Source: Saccharopolyspora thermophila (GTDB lineage Bacteria > Actinomycetota > Actinomycetes > Mycobacteriales > Pseudonocardiaceae). From it: 64,000 nt of DNA. Both the position numbers and the translations under genes were made by a program. The DNA lies in assembly GCF_014646075.1 (NCBI RefSeq), contig NZ_BMMT01000005.1:205654-269653 (forward strand). Direction: 5' to 3'. The stretch's first letter is position 1; every line of letters begins with the position of its first letter. The notes beneath the pieces were generated by a model, which saw nothing but the letters and a program-made list of their open reading frames with translations, was not told the DNA's origin and made no database searches. This document shows positions 52,810-62,932 of this stretch, piece after piece.

Positions 52810-53292
52810 CGTGGACCTCCCGGAAGGCGAGGAGCGGAGCACCTGCGACGCCGGTCCGCGACGGGGCACCGGCCATCCGCTGGAAGTCTCCTGAACAGGG
52901 GTTACCCGCTTCGACCGCCGGATGGCGTAGTGGCCACTTCTCGACAGCGACCCCCCGGTTGGAGATCATCCGTGCACCGAGCGTGATCACCCGGTTCCGT
53001 GGGCGCCGGGCCCGGAGCTGTCCCGGTAGATCCCTGTTGACCAGTGGCGCGTGCCACATGAGACTGAGTGCCACTCGACCGCAGCGGGCAACAACCCGCA
53101 CGAACAGGGGAGGTGCGGCGAAATTCTTTTGCGTTCCCGGTGCTTCCCAGGAGGGTTTTGCCGCTCGACGGCCGATCGCCGAGCGCCCGCGTCGCCAAAA
53201 CTTGATGGGTTCGCAACCGGCGGCATTGGGATTACGCCCGAACGAGTGGCACCATTCGAGCACTCGCGTTCTCACCTACTAGGAGTGACATC
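52810..53292. other. Intergenic stretch, no gene seen
   Basis: 483 bases between the divergent EEP gene and the amino-acid ABC operon, holding both promoters. It is less GC-rich around 53110-53230. I saw no hairpin or clear operator. Confidence 0.5.
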
Positions 53293-54108
53293 GTGGCGCG
53301 TCGCAGAACACAACGAGCGATGGCTCTGCTGCCCGCCCTCGCCCTGGCTACCGCCGTGGGCGCGGGGTGTGCCGAGTCCACCACCGGCGGTGGCGGCTCT
53401 GCCGACGGCGGCGTGCAGGTGATCGAGGCCGGATACCTCACCACCTGTACGCACATGGACTACAAGCCCTTCCAGTTCCACGACCAGGGCAGGATCGTCG
53501 GCTTCGACGTCGATCTGGTCGACGCGATCGCCGCGGACATGGGCCTGCGGCAGAAGATCGTCGACACCCCCTTCGAGGGCATCCAGTCGGGTGAGGACCT
53601 CAACACGCGGCGTTGCGACGTCGCGGCCGCGGCCATGAGCATCACCCCCACCCGCGAGGAGAACTTCGACTTCTCCGACCCGTACTTCGAGGCCACCCAG
53701 GCGCTGCTGACGAAGAAGGGGTCGAACATCCGCAGCCTCGCCGACCTGCGGGGCAAGAAGCTCGGCGTGCAGCTGTCCACCACCGGTGAGCAGTACGCCA
53801 ACGACAACAAGGCGGCCAACGGCTACGAGGTCGTGCAGTTCGAGGACCTGCCGCTGTCGGTGACCGCGGTGCAGACCGGGCAGGTCGACGCGGCGATCAA
53901 CGACAACAGCGTGCTCGCCGACTTCGTCAAGAACAACCCGGAGGTGGAGATCACCACCGAGTTCACCACCGGCGACCAGTACGGCATCGGCGTGGCCACC
54001 GGCAACACGGCGCTGAAGGACCGGATCAACGCGGCCCTGAAGAAGCTGAAGGACACCGGCGAGTACGACCGCATCTACGAGAAGTGGTTCGGCAAGAAGC
54101 CGCAGTGA
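53293..54108 (+). CDS. Polar amino-acid ABC transporter, substrate-binding lipoprotein
   Basis: A 271-residue lipoprotein with lipobox cysteine C26 (AVGAGC). The periplasmic-binding-protein-3 fold follows: [71 protein letters not shown] and [23 protein letters not shown]. Glutamate, glutamine or cystine-like substrates are typical. The GTG has AGGAGTG eight bases upstream. First gene of a three-gene operon with permease and ATPase. Confidence 0.92.
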   Translation: MARRRTQRAMALLPALALATAVGAGCAESTTGGGGSADGGVQVIEAGYLTTCTHMDYKPFQFHDQGRIVGFDVDLVDAIAADMGLRQKIVDTPFEGIQSGEDLNTRRCDVAAAAMSITPTREENFDFSDPYFEATQALLTKKGSNIRSLADLRGKKLGVQLSTTGEQYANDNKAANGYEVVQFEDLPLSVTAVQTGQVDAAINDNSVLADFVKNNPEVEITTEFTTGDQYGIGVATGNTALKDRINAALKKLKDTGEYDRIYEKWFGKKPQ

Positions 54109-54182
54109 TCCGGGCTCAAGCCGCCAACGCGGGGCCGGCGGGTGCTCCAACCGTCGGCCCCGAACACTGATCGGGAGACTTC

Positions 54183-55019
54183 ATGACAACCGACACCGAG
54201 CGGCCCAGGGCAAGGATGGGCCGCCGACAGCGGGCGCGGCTCAACCGCGGCATCCAGTACGCCGTGCTGATCGTGGTCGCCCTCGTCGCCGCCGTGGTCG
54301 CCGACTGGAATTCCATCGCGCGCGCGTTCTTCAACGTCGACGTCGCGGTCGCGCAGTTCCCCGAGGTGATCACCACCGCCCTGGTGAACACCATCATCTA
54401 CACCGCGCTGGGCTTCGGCTTCGGCCTGGGGCTGGGCATCCTGCTGGCGCTGATGAAGATGTCGCCGGTGGGGCCGTACCGGTGGATCGCGACCGCCTAC
54501 ATCGAACTGTTCCGCGGGTTGCCCGCGCTGCTGGTGTTCATCGCGCTGGGCTTCGGCGTGCCGATCGCCTTCCAGCTGCGGTTCGACATCTACTCGACGG
54601 CGATGCTGGCGCTGGGCCTGGTCGGCGCGGCCTACATGGCCGAGACGATCCGCGCCGGGGTGCAGGCGGTGCCGCGCGGGCAGGTCGAGGCCGCGCGTTC
54701 GCTGGGCATGTCGACGACCCGCACCATGATCACCGTGGTGATGCCGCAGGCATTCCGGATCATCCTGCCGCCGCTGACCAACGAGCTGATCCTGCTCACC
54801 AAGGACTCCTCGCTGATCTACCTGCTCGGTCTGGCGGGCAACCAGTACGAGCTGGCCAAGTTCGGCCGGGCGGCGCTCAACGAGTACGCGTCGCTGACGC
54901 CGCTGCTGGTGGCCGGGCTGTGCTACCTGATCATCACGATCCCGCTCTCCCGGGTGTCGGACCTGCTGGAGCGCAGGTACGGCGGGGTGCGGACCAAGGC
55001 CGGAGGTGCGGGCGCATGA
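54183..55019 (+). CDS. Polar amino-acid ABC transporter, permease
   Basis: A 278-residue permease with an N-terminal helix, then the HEQRO-type block [23 protein letters not shown] and [21 protein letters not shown]. The cytosolic EAA-like loop is [32 protein letters not shown] (in part). Only one permease is encoded, so it probably works as a homodimer. Its stop overlaps the ATPase start (ATGA). Confidence 0.92.
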   Translation: MTTDTERPRARMGRRQRARLNRGIQYAVLIVVALVAAVVADWNSIARAFFNVDVAVAQFPEVITTALVNTIIYTALGFGFGLGLGILLALMKMSPVGPYRWIATAYIELFRGLPALLVFIALGFGVPIAFQLRFDIYSTAMLALGLVGAAYMAETIRAGVQAVPRGQVEAARSLGMSTTRTMITVVMPQAFRIILPPLTNELILLTKDSSLIYLLGLAGNQYELAKFGRAALNEYASLTPLLVAGLCYLIITIPLSRVSDLLERRYGGVRTKAGGAGA

Positions 55020-55777
55020 GCGAGGCGATGATCCAGATCTCCGGGCTGAGCAAGTCCTTCGGCCCACTGGAGGTGCTGCGCGACATCGACCTGGAGGTCG
55101 AGCGCGGCGAGGTCGTGTGCATCATCGGCCCGTCCGGTTCCGGCAAGTCCACACTGCTGCGCTGCGTGAACCTGCTGGAGGAACCGAGCGCGGGCAAGGT
55201 CGTGGTGGACGGCGTCGAGCTCACCGACCCGGAGACCGACCTGGACGCGGCCCGCCGGCACATCGGCATGGTGTTCCAGCAGTTCAACCTGTTCACGCAC
55301 CTGCACGTGCTGGACAACCTGACGATCGCGCAGCGCAAGGTGCTGAACCGGGACAAGGCCGAGGCCGAGCGGGTCGCCCGGCACAACCTGGAGCGGGTCG
55401 GGCTGGCGGAGAAGGCGAACGCGATGCCCGCGCAGCTCTCCGGCGGCCAGCAGCAGCGGGTGGCGATCGCGCGGGCGCTGTCGATGAACCCGAGGGTGAT
55501 GCTGTTCGACGAGCCGACGTCGGCGCTGGACCCGGAGCTGGTCGGCGACGTGCTCGGCGTGATGCGGCAGCTCGCCGACGAGGGCATGACGATGCTCGTG
55601 GTGACCCACGAGATGCAGTTCGCCCGCGAGGTCGCCGACCGGGTGCTGTTCATGGACGGCGGCGGCATTGTCGAGCAGGGCCCGCCGTCGGAGGTCATCG
55701 GCAACCCGAAGCAGGAGCGCACCCGCACGTTCCTGGCAAGGGTTCTCGACCCCACCCACACCCACGTCGCGGACTGA
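55016..55777 (+). CDS. Polar amino-acid ABC transporter, ATP-binding protein
   Basis: A 253-residue ATPase: Walker [10 protein letters not shown] near residue 40, Q-loop [17 protein letters not shown], signature [15 protein letters not shown], Walker [15 protein letters not shown] and switch His in [16 protein letters not shown]. Close to GlnQ/GluA-type ATPases. Coupled to the permease by a 4-bp overlap. A large hairpin terminates the operon. Confidence 0.95.
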   Translation: MSEAMIQISGLSKSFGPLEVLRDIDLEVERGEVVCIIGPSGSGKSTLLRCVNLLEEPSAGKVVVDGVELTDPETDLDAARRHIGMVFQQFNLFTHLHVLDNLTIAQRKVLNRDKAEAERVARHNLERVGLAEKANAMPAQLSGGQQQRVAIARALSMNPRVMLFDEPTSALDPELVGDVLGVMRQLADEGMTMLVVTHEMQFAREVADRVLFMDGGGIVEQGPPSEVIGNPKQERTRTFLARVLDPTHTHVAD

Positions 55778-55802
55778 CCGACGAGGACTGCTCGGGTCGC
55801 TC

Positions 55803-55870
55803 GGACGCCTTCTCGCGCGGGATCGCCGGCATCACGCATCCGCCGGCGCCGTCCTCGCGAGAAGGCGTCC
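55803..55870 (+). terminator. Terminator of the amino-acid ABC operon
   Basis: A perfect 15-bp stem, 55803-55817 (GGACGCCTTCTCGCG) with 55856-55870, and a 38-base loop that itself contains CGCCGG/CCGGCG arms. It begins 26 bases after the ATPase stop. Confidence 0.75.
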
Positions 55871-55892
55871 CTGCTCGGGGGTCCCGCCGCGG

Positions 55893-55908
55893 TGTTTCAC
55901 GTGGAACA
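55893..55908. promoter_or_regulatory. parS centromere-like site
   Basis: TGTTTCACGTGGAACA is the reverse complement of TGTTCCACGTGAAACA, a known Bacillus parS sequence, and differs at one position from the perfect palindrome TGTTTCACGTGAAACA used by actinobacterial ParB. It lies between genes. ParB-CTP loading sites cluster near oriC, so this supports an origin-proximal location. Confidence 0.8.
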
Positions 55909-56025
55909 GCTAATCCGATCGGGTGCGGTCCATCCCGGTGCACTGCACAGCGTTCCGCAACTTCGCGTAAAGATCACACGTCTGAGTATCAGAGGTAGTT
56001 GATCGGCTACCTTTCGTGTGGATCA

Positions 56026-58332
56026 GTGCGTGACAGTTCGGGGGCTGGGGTGCCGGTCATCAAACCGTGGGACAGCAGCGGTCCGCTGACCGCGGCCGAG
56101 CAGCGCTTCGAGGAGCAGCTTCGGCTGAGCAGGGCAGAACGCGCCGTGCAGGACCCCGGTCCGCCGCTCGACGTGCACGCCGAGCGCTACAGCCCGGACC
56201 AGGCGATCCGCGGCGAATACCTCAGCCGGCGGCTCGTCGAGTCGCTGGAGGAACCCGGCTGGCGCCCGTTCTCCCGGCGCAGTGGGGTTGGGCAGCAGCC
56301 GGTGATCACCATCGAGAACGCGGTCATCACCGGGCAGCTGGACCTGCGCGCCGCGGATCTGCCGTATCTGCTGGAGTTCGTCCGCTGCCGCTTCGAGAAC
56401 GCCCCCGACCTCCGGCAGGTCACCGTCGCCGGACTGGTGCTGTGGCACTGCCGCTTCCCGGGCATCAACGCCCGCAACCTCAACACCGCCAACGACACCG
56501 TGCTGCGCAACTGCACGAGCATCGGCGGCGTCGTCGACCTCGCCGACGCGCAGCTCGGCGGCTCGCTGCTGCTCAACGACAGCGAGCTGCGCAACCCCGG
56601 CAAGCGCGCCATCTACGGCGACCGGTTGTCGGTGTCGGGTGCCCTGCTCGGGCTGCGCATCCAGGTCTCCGGCGAGATCCGCATCCCAGGAGCGAAGGTC
56701 GGCGGCAACCTGAACTTCTCCGGCGGTGCGCTGCGCAACCGCGGCCGGTATGCGTTGAACGCCAACGGAATCCAGCTCGGCGGCAGCCTCCGTTGCGAGA
56801 CCGAGCCGCAGTCCCAGCGGCCGTTCACGGTGGCCGGGCTGCTGTTTCTGCCCAGCGCGCACATCGCCGGCGACGTGCGGCTGCGGGACGCGGTGCTGGA
56901 ACCGGGGGTCGTCCCGCCGCGTCGCGGCGAGTCGAAGTACGACGACCCGACCAGCACGCTGGTCGCCGACCGCGGCGAGATCAGCGGTGACGTGCAGCTC
57001 GACCAGGGGTTCCGCAGCGGCGGCACGATCCGCATGGTCAGCGTGCAGATCGGCGGCGACCTGCGGATGTCCGAAGCGCACATCGACCTCAGCTGGTCGC
57101 GCTCGGCGAAGGCGTCGGTGGAGCAGCCGCTGCGCGCACTGCACATCGACGGCGCGCAGATCCACGGCAACCTGGAGGCGTCGAAGGTCGAGCTGCGCGG
57201 CCAGCTTCGGATGATCGACGTGCACATCCACGGCAGCTTCCAGCTCAACAAGGCCAAGGTGGTGGGGCCGCGTACCGACGCGGTGCAGGCCAGCCGCATC
57301 ATCGTCGGCAGCAACCTGGACTGCCGGGACAGCGACATCATCGGGACGCTGCAGCTGCAGGGCGCCCGGGTCGGCGCGAACGTCGACCTGCGCGCGGCGC
57401 ACCTGACCAAACCCGCCTGGCACCGGCACCGGATGGCCTACAAGTCCTCGCTGGACCTGCGCGCCGCGCACATCGCGCGGGACCTGGTGTGCGCGGCGGG
57501 CAGCCGCCCGTTCATCGCCGAGGGCGAGGTGCAGCTGCGGCGCGCCGAGATCGGCCGGCAGACCAACTTCTGGGGCGCCCGCCTCGGCGACGGCAGCAGC
57601 CGCAACGCCATCAACGCCTTCGGCCTGGTCACCCAGGAGCTCACGCTGGTCCCGGCGGTGCCGCCGCAGGGCCGCATCCGGCTGCGGCAGGCGCAGTGCG
57701 AACTGCTCGCGGACAACTCCGAGCTGTGGGCGGCCTCCGGCGGGGTGGACGTCGAGGACTTCGCCTACGACAACTTCAGCGAGCCGATCGAGCCCACCGA
57801 CCGGGCCAGCGTGGTGGAGCGGCTGGGCTGGCTGCGCGCCAACTCCGGCGGTCGCTACCAGCCGGGGCCGTACGACCAGCTGGCCCGCGTCTTCCGCGGC
57901 AACGGCAACGAGGAGCACGCGGTCACGGTGCTCATCGAGAAGCAGCGGCGCCGCTACCAGGCGATCGCCGCGGCCACCCGCCCGGCGTTCCGGTTGCCGG
58001 TGCGGTTGTGGAGCATGCTGCAGCTGATCACGGTGAGCTACGGGTTCCGGCCGCTGCGCGCGATGATCTGGCTGGTGCTGCTGACCGCGGCGGGTACCAC
58101 GTGGTTCAGCTTCCACCCGCTGGTCCCGATCAACGAGGAGGACCACCCGGTGTGGAACCCCTTCCTGTACACGGTGGACCAGCTGGTGCCGATCATCAAC
58201 CTCGGCCACGACGTGATGTGGCAGGCGCACGGCAGTTCCCAGTGGATCACGGTCATCCTCATCGCGGCGGGCTGGATCCTGGCCACGACGGTGGCCGCCG
58301 GTATCACCAGAGCCCTGCGCCGCGAGCTCTGA
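56026..58332 (+). CDS. Large beta-helix-like repeat protein with C-terminal membrane helices
   Basis: A 768-residue protein. Residues about 90-560 consist of short repeating strands with inward hydrophobic residues (ITGQLDLRAADL, VGGNLNFSGGAL, ISGDVQLDQGF, IGGDLRMSEAHI, IHGNLEASKVEL, IIGTLQLQGARV), a right-handed beta-helix or bactofilin-like solenoid. A helical stretch follows, then two or three transmembrane helices (AMIWLVLLTAAGTTWF; ITVILIAAGWILATTVAAG). It has no signal peptide, so the solenoid is cytosolic beneath the membrane. The function is not known to me. The GTG at 56026 is tentative; a GTG at 56050 is nearly as likely. Confidence 0.8.
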   Translation: MRDSSGAGVPVIKPWDSSGPLTAAEQRFEEQLRLSRAERAVQDPGPPLDVHAERYSPDQAIRGEYLSRRLVESLEEPGWRPFSRRSGVGQQPVITIENAVITGQLDLRAADLPYLLEFVRCRFENAPDLRQVTVAGLVLWHCRFPGINARNLNTANDTVLRNCTSIGGVVDLADAQLGGSLLLNDSELRNPGKRAIYGDRLSVSGALLGLRIQVSGEIRIPGAKVGGNLNFSGGALRNRGRYALNANGIQLGGSLRCETEPQSQRPFTVAGLLFLPSAHIAGDVRLRDAVLEPGVVPPRRGESKYDDPTSTLVADRGEISGDVQLDQGFRSGGTIRMVSVQIGGDLRMSEAHIDLSWSRSAKASVEQPLRALHIDGAQIHGNLEASKVELRGQLRMIDVHIHGSFQLNKAKVVGPRTDAVQASRIIVGSNLDCRDSDIIGTLQLQGARVGANVDLRAAHLTKPAWHRHRMAYKSSLDLRAAHIARDLVCAAGSRPFIAEGEVQLRRAEIGRQTNFWGARLGDGSSRNAINAFGLVTQELTLVPAVPPQGRIRLRQAQCELLADNSELWAASGGVDVEDFAYDNFSEPIEPTDRASVVERLGWLRANSGGRYQPGPYDQLARVFRGNGNEEHAVTVLIEKQRRRYQAIAAATRPAFRLPVRLWSMLQLITVSYGFRPLRAMIWLVLLTAAGTTWFSFHPLVPINEEDHPVWNPFLYTVDQLVPIINLGHDVMWQAHGSSQWITVILIAAGWILATTVAAGITRALRREL

Positions 58333-58479
58333 GTTCCTGCCCTCGGACTCGCGGCTCCGCCGGCCCGCGCATGCCCGATCGGTGCGTTGTGCGGCTGACA
58401 CCAGGCGATTCTCCGTGTCGCGGGGCGCGCCGCGTGCTAGATCAACGTGGCCGGTGCCAGCTTCTCGCAGGAGGTTCGC

Positions 58480-59406
58480 GTGGTCGCACGTCTCGGCCGT
58501 CTGGCCAACCTCGGTCTAGCCCTCGCCGCCACCGCCGCGCTCGCCCCGAGCGCGCACGCGGACGACGGTGTCGCCTACGTCGCGATGGGGGACTCCGCGG
58601 CGGCCGGGCCGCTCATCCCCGGCCCCGACCCGAACCTGCTGTGCTTCCGCTCGAACGTGAACTACCCGCGGGTGGCCGCGCAGCTGCTGGGCGCCGAGCT
58701 GACCGACGTGTCCTGCTCGGGCGCGAAGATCGACGATCTGGCCGGGCGGCAGCACGGCATCCTGCCGCCGCAGTACGCGGCGCTGTCCGAACGCACCGAC
58801 CTGGTGACGCTCACCATCGGCGGCAACGACGTGGAGCTGGTGCAGGCGGCGGTGTCCTGCCTGAACCTGCTGCCGGAACCGGCCGGGAGCTCCTGCGCGG
58901 ACGAGTTCACCGCGGGCGGCCGGGACGTGCTGGCGGAGCGGATCGCCGCGCTCGCGCCACGGTTCGACCAGGTGCTGGTGGAGATCCGGCGCCGGGCGCC
59001 CCACGCGCGCGTCGTGGTCGTCGGCTATGGCACCTACCTGCGGCCGGGCGGCTGCTACCCGAAGGAACCGGTGTGGCCGCGCGACGCGGACTACATTCAG
59101 TCCAGTGTGGACAAACTGAGCGCGATGCTCGGTGAGCGGGCGGCGGCGCACGGCGCGCGGTTCGTGGACCTCGGCCCGGTGAGCGTGGGCCACGACATCT
59201 GCGCGGCGCCGCGGGACAAGTACTACGAGGGCCTCATCCCGACCTCGATGGCGGCCCCGCTGCACCCCAACGCCCGCGGCATGCGCGCCTTCGGCGCGGC
59301 GGTGGCGGAAACCGCGTCCGATCTGGCACAGCTGACCGGCGATCCGGTGGCGCAGGCGCCCGCCACCGCTCAGGAGCCGAGGAGGGTGGCGAGGCGGGGC
59401 GAGTAG
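58480..59406 (+). CDS. Secreted SGNH/GDSL esterase
   Basis: A 308-residue exported hydrolase. Residues 1-27 are a signal peptide. Block I is VAMGDSAAAG with nucleophile S39, block III TIGGNDVEL supplies the oxyanion Gly/Asn, and block V PLHPNARG supplies the catalytic His and preceding region. Six or more cysteines suggest disulfides as in the Streptomyces scabies esterase and rim lipases. The GTG has CAGGAGG six bases upstream. Its last 37 bases overlap the convergent ROK gene. Confidence 0.9.
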   Translation: MVARLGRLANLGLALAATAALAPSAHADDGVAYVAMGDSAAAGPLIPGPDPNLLCFRSNVNYPRVAAQLLGAELTDVSCSGAKIDDLAGRQHGILPPQYAALSERTDLVTLTIGGNDVELVQAAVSCLNLLPEPAGSSCADEFTAGGRDVLAERIAALAPRFDQVLVEIRRRAPHARVVVVGYGTYLRPGGCYPKEPVWPRDADYIQSSVDKLSAMLGERAAAHGARFVDLGPVSVGHDICAAPRDKYYEGLIPTSMAAPLHPNARGMRAFGAAVAETASDLAQLTGDPVAQAPATAQEPRRVARRGE

Positions 59407-60584
59407 GCGTGGTCCAGCACCAGGGACGCCGCTCCGACCGCACCGGCGTCCTCGCCGATCAGCGCCGTCTGCACCTGCACCGGACGCACCTGCGGTGCCC
59501 ACACCTGCGCCGCCACCACCTTCGCCACCCGGGACCGCACCAGTTCCGCGACGTGGCGCAGCGCCGGGCCGCCGAGCACCACGCGATCGACGTCCAGCAC
59601 ACTCACCACCGACGCCAACACCTGACCCAGCCGCGTTGCCGCCTGCCGCAGCACTTTCACCGCCGCGGCATCGCCGCCCGCCGCGCGACGGCACATCCGC
59701 TCGTAGGCCGCGGCGACCGAGTCGCCCTCCGGTTTCCCGCCCGCCGCCTGCCAGTCGGCGACGATGGCCCGCATCGAGCAGTACGCCTCCAGGCATCCCC
59801 GCCGCCCGCAGTGGCACCGCCGCGAACCGCCGCTGTGCACGTGCCCGATCTCCCCGGCGTTGTTGCTGACACCGCGGTGCACCTGGTCGTTGAGCACCAC
59901 GCCGATCCCCACCCCGGAACCCAGGTACACGTAGACGAACGACCCGGCGCGTTCGGCGCACCCGGCCCAGCGCTCCCCGATCGCCGCCGCGGTCGCGTCG
60001 TTGTCCATCACCACCGGCAGCCCGGCCCGCTCCGCCACGATGTCGGCCAGGGGCACCGCCGACCAGCCCGCCAGGTTGGGCGGTGCGAGCACCTGCCGGT
60101 GCTCGGCGTCCAGCGGGCCGGGCACGGCGAGGCCGACGCCGAGCACGCGTTCGCTGTCGACACCGGACCGGCGCACCAGCTGCTGGAAGGTGCGGGTCAG
60201 CGCGGTGGCGACGGCGGACGGTGCGGCGCCGGTGGGTACGCGCCGCCGGCTGCGCAGCCGTACACCGCCGGCGAGGTCCAGCAGGACTCCGGTGATCTGC
60301 TCCGGGTCGAGGTGCAGGCCGACCGAGGTGTAGGCGTCCGGCACCACCTTCAGCAGCACGCGCCGCTTGCCTCCGGTGGACGGCGCGTGCCCGTTCTCGG
60401 TGACCAGGCCGTCCGCGATGAGTGCGCGCACGATGTTCGACATCGTCTGCGGGGTCAGGCCGGTGCGCTGGGCGAGCTCGACCCTGCTCACTTCACCGCG
60501 TTGGCGGATCGCGTCGAGCACGACGGCGCGGTTGAATCCGCCCACCCGGGGCAGGTTCGTGCCCTGCCAGGACGCTTTGGCCAT
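59370..60584 (-). CDS. ROK-family transcriptional regulator
   Basis: A 404-residue repressor. Residues about 15-80 form a winged helix (NRAVVLDAIRQRGEVSRVELAQRTGLTPQTMSNIVRAL in order). The ROK kinase-like domain follows with LGVGLAVPGPLD, MDNDATAAAIGERW, GSGVGIGVVLN, and the zinc motif CHCGRRGCLEAYC. It senses a sugar or sugar phosphate. It is divergent from a sugar ABC operon that it probably controls. No distinct ribosome binding site other than weak GAGGAGCGCCC. Confidence 0.92.
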   Translation of the reverse strand: MAKASWQGTNLPRVGGFNRAVVLDAIRQRGEVSRVELAQRTGLTPQTMSNIVRALIADGLVTENGHAPSTGGKRRVLLKVVPDAYTSVGLHLDPEQITGVLLDLAGGVRLRSRRRVPTGAAPSAVATALTRTFQQLVRRSGVDSERVLGVGLAVPGPLDAEHRQVLAPPNLAGWSAVPLADIVAERAGLPVVMDNDATAAAIGERWAGCAERAGSFVYVYLGSGVGIGVVLNDQVHRGVSNNAGEIGHVHSGGSRRCHCGRRGCLEAYCSMRAIVADWQAAGGKPEGDSVAAAYERMCRRAAGGDAAAVKVLRQAATRLGQVLASVVSVLDVDRVVLGGPALRHVAELVRSRVAKVVAAQVWAPQVRPVQVQTALIGEDAGAVGAASLVLDHAYSPRLATLLGS

Positions 60585-60618
60585 GGGCGCTCCTCACTGG
60601 GACGACCGGCAAAGATCA

Positions 60619-60645
60619 TTGACTTGTTCCAATGAATGGAATTAA
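60619..60645. promoter_or_regulatory. Operator/promoter between ROK and sugar ABC genes
   Basis: TTCCA at 60627-60631 and TGGAA at 60637-60641 flank ATGAA, a symmetric AT-rich site. TTGACT at 60620-60625 could be the -35 box of the rightward promoter, so a repressor bound here would block it. Confidence 0.5.
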
Positions 60646-60707
60646 CGTGCCCAAAGTGTGATCCGCATCTCAGGGCGGGCGCAACCACTGCTGGTGGGAG
60701 GACCGCG

Positions 60708-62048
60708 ATGCGCCGTTGCAGAGCCATGGTCGTGCTCATCGCCGCGATGCTCGGGTTCCCGCTCGCCGCGTGCGGCGGCGGCACGGCCGACGACCCGAAC
60801 ACGATCACCGTCGCCTATCACCGGTACGGCAACACGCTGCAGGTCGAGCAGTGGATGCAGCGCGTGAAACAGCAGTACGAGCAGGCCCATCCCGGCAAGA
60901 CCGTCAAGCTCGACCCGGTCGTCGCGCCGGAGAGCGAGTACCTGTCGAAGCTGCAGCTGCGGATGCGGTCCCCGTCGACCGCGCCGGACGTGCTCTACGA
61001 GGACAGCTTCACCATCAACTCCGACGTCGAGGCCGGCTACCTGGAACCGCTCGACGAGCGGCTGGCCCAGTGGCCGGGGTGGGACCAGTACATCGACACC
61101 ACCAAGCAGGCGGGCCGGGCGCAGAACGGCCGCATCTACGGCGTCCCGCTGGACACCGACACCCGGGGGCTCTGGTACAACCGCCAGCTGTTCGCCGAGG
61201 TGGGACTGCCGACCGAGTGGAAACCCCGCACCTGGGACGACATTCTCGCCGCGGCCCGCCAGATCAGGCAGCGGCGCCCGGACGTCATCGCGATGGACCT
61301 GCCGCTGGGCAAGGCCGAGGGCGAGTCGGTGAGCATGCAGACCGTCGAGATGCTGCTGTACGGCACCGAAACCGGCACCCTCTACGACGAGCAACAGAAG
61401 AAGTGGATCGCGCCGAGCCGCGGTTTCGCCGACGCCATGGGTTTCCTGTCCACGCTCCTGGCGGAGGGGCTGACGCAGAGCAAGGCGCAGATCGCCGACG
61501 CCCAGTACGACAAGAAGCTGCGCGACGACCTGACCCGCGAGGGCAGGGTGGGCATCCGGCTGGACGGCAGCTTCGCCTCCGGCAACTGGATCAACGCAGG
61601 CTGGCAGGACTGGGCCCGCACCATGGCGGCGACCCCGATGCCCACCCAGCACGGCCAGGCACCGGGCACCGTCACGCTCTCCGGCGGCTGGACGCTGGCG
61701 ATCAGCTCGTCGAGCCACAAGAAGGACGACGCGTTCGAGTTCATCACGCAGGCGATGGCCAAGGACAACGTGGTGGAGTACGCCGCGGCCAGCGGCAACC
61801 TGCCCGCCCGCGCGGACGCCGCCGCGGATCCGCGGGTGATCGAGGCGAACCCGCTCAACCCGTTCTGGATCGGGCTGCTGGCCAACACGCACTACCGGCC
61901 CGCGCTGCCGGAGTACCCGAAGGTGTCCGAGGAGATCCAGAAGGCGGTGCTGGAGGTGGTGGCCGGTCGCCCGCCGGGCGAGGTGGCCGAGACGTGGGCG
62001 CAGCAGGTTTCGCGCATCGTGCAGCCCGCCAACACGCGGGCCGGTTGA
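60708..62048 (+). CDS. Sugar ABC transporter substrate-binding lipoprotein
   Basis: A 446-residue lipoprotein with lipobox cysteine C22 (FPLAAC). It is an extracellular solute-binding protein of family 1 (NTITVAYHRYGNTLQVEQWMQRV, APDVLYEDSFTINSDVEAGYLEPLD, GVPLDTDTRGLWYNRQLF, SGGWTLAISSSSHKKDDAFEFI). The sugar is probably an oligosaccharide. GGAGGA lies seven bases before the ATG. The last base of its stop is the first base of the permease ATG (TGATG). Confidence 0.93.
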   Translation: MRRCRAMVVLIAAMLGFPLAACGGGTADDPNTITVAYHRYGNTLQVEQWMQRVKQQYEQAHPGKTVKLDPVVAPESEYLSKLQLRMRSPSTAPDVLYEDSFTINSDVEAGYLEPLDERLAQWPGWDQYIDTTKQAGRAQNGRIYGVPLDTDTRGLWYNRQLFAEVGLPTEWKPRTWDDILAAARQIRQRRPDVIAMDLPLGKAEGESVSMQTVEMLLYGTETGTLYDEQQKKWIAPSRGFADAMGFLSTLLAEGLTQSKAQIADAQYDKKLRDDLTREGRVGIRLDGSFASGNWINAGWQDWARTMAATPMPTQHGQAPGTVTLSGGWTLAISSSSHKKDDAFEFITQAMAKDNVVEYAAASGNLPARADAAADPRVIEANPLNPFWIGLLANTHYRPALPEYPKVSEEIQKAVLEVVAGRPPGEVAETWAQQVSRIVQPANTRAG

Positions 62049-62932
62049 TGGCCGCGGGGGTAAGGCAGTGGCTGGTGCCGATGGCGCCGGCGCTGCTGTT
62101 GCTCGGGTTGTTCGTGGCGGGGCCGATCCTGTGGAGCATCTACGTCTCGTTCACCAACGCGGCGCTGTCCGGGGCCGCGGCCACCGACCCGGAGTTCGTC
62201 GGGCTGGAAAACTACCGGCGGTTGTTCACCGATCCGGCGCTGTGGCATTCGGCGTGGCTGACCGTGGTGTTCACGGTCGGCTCCGCGGTGCTCGGGCAGA
62301 ACCTGCTGGGCATGCTGATCGCGGTGCTGACGCAGCACCGCAGGCGGTGGGTGCGCACCGCGGTCGGCACCGTGGTGGTGTCGGCGTGGGTGCTGCCCGA
62401 GCTGGTCGCGGCCTTCGCCATCTACGCGTTCCTCAACGCCGAGGGCACGCTGAACAACCTGCTCGCCAGCCTGGGGATGCAGCCACAGGACTGGCTGTAC
62501 AGCGCGCCGATGGTCGCCGTGGTGCTGGGCAACGTCTGGCGCGGCACCGCGTTCTCGATGCTGGTGTACCAGGCGGCGCTGTCGGAGGTGCCGACCGACC
62601 TGGTGGAGGCGGCCGAAGTGGACGGTGCCGGGGCGCTGCGCCGGTTCTGGCACGTCACGCTGCCGGTCATCCGCCGCTCGGTGCTGACGAACCTGATGCT
62701 GATCACGTTGCAGACGATCGGGGTGTTCACCCTGATCTACGTGCTGACCGCGGGCGGTCCGAACGCGGCGACGCAGACGTTGCCGCTGCTGATGTACGAC
62801 CAGGCATTCGAACTGGACGAGATCGGCTACGGCGCGACGATCTCGCTGGTGCTGTTGGTGATCGGCGGTCTGTTCGCGGTGGTGTACGCCAGAAGCCTGG
62901 GAGATCCCGACAGCCGGGAGGGCGGAGTCTGA
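62048..62932 (+). CDS. Sugar ABC transporter permease (MalF-type)
   Basis: A 294-residue permease with six helices. The EAA loop is LVEAAEVDGAGALRRFWHVTLPVIRR. The N-terminal FVAGPILWSIYVSFTNA and the late VLTAGGPNAATQTLPLLMYDQAF are typical of MalF-like subunits. It overlaps the binding-protein stop by one base and is followed directly by the second permease. Confidence 0.93.
   Translation: MAAGVRQWLVPMAPALLLLGLFVAGPILWSIYVSFTNAALSGAAATDPEFVGLENYRRLFTDPALWHSAWLTVVFTVGSAVLGQNLLGMLIAVLTQHRRRWVRTAVGTVVVSAWVLPELVAAFAIYAFLNAEGTLNNLLASLGMQPQDWLYSAPMVAVVLGNVWRGTAFSMLVYQAALSEVPTDLVEAAEVDGAGALRRFWHVTLPVIRRSVLTNLMLITLQTIGVFTLIYVLTAGGPNAATQTLPLLMYDQAFELDEIGYGATISLVLLVIGGLFAVVYARSLGDPDSREGGV

Noticed and set aside
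56023..58401. A 792-codon minus-strand frame opposite the beta-helix protein
   Set aside because: No recognisable domain; the plus strand has regular solenoid repeats and membrane helices.
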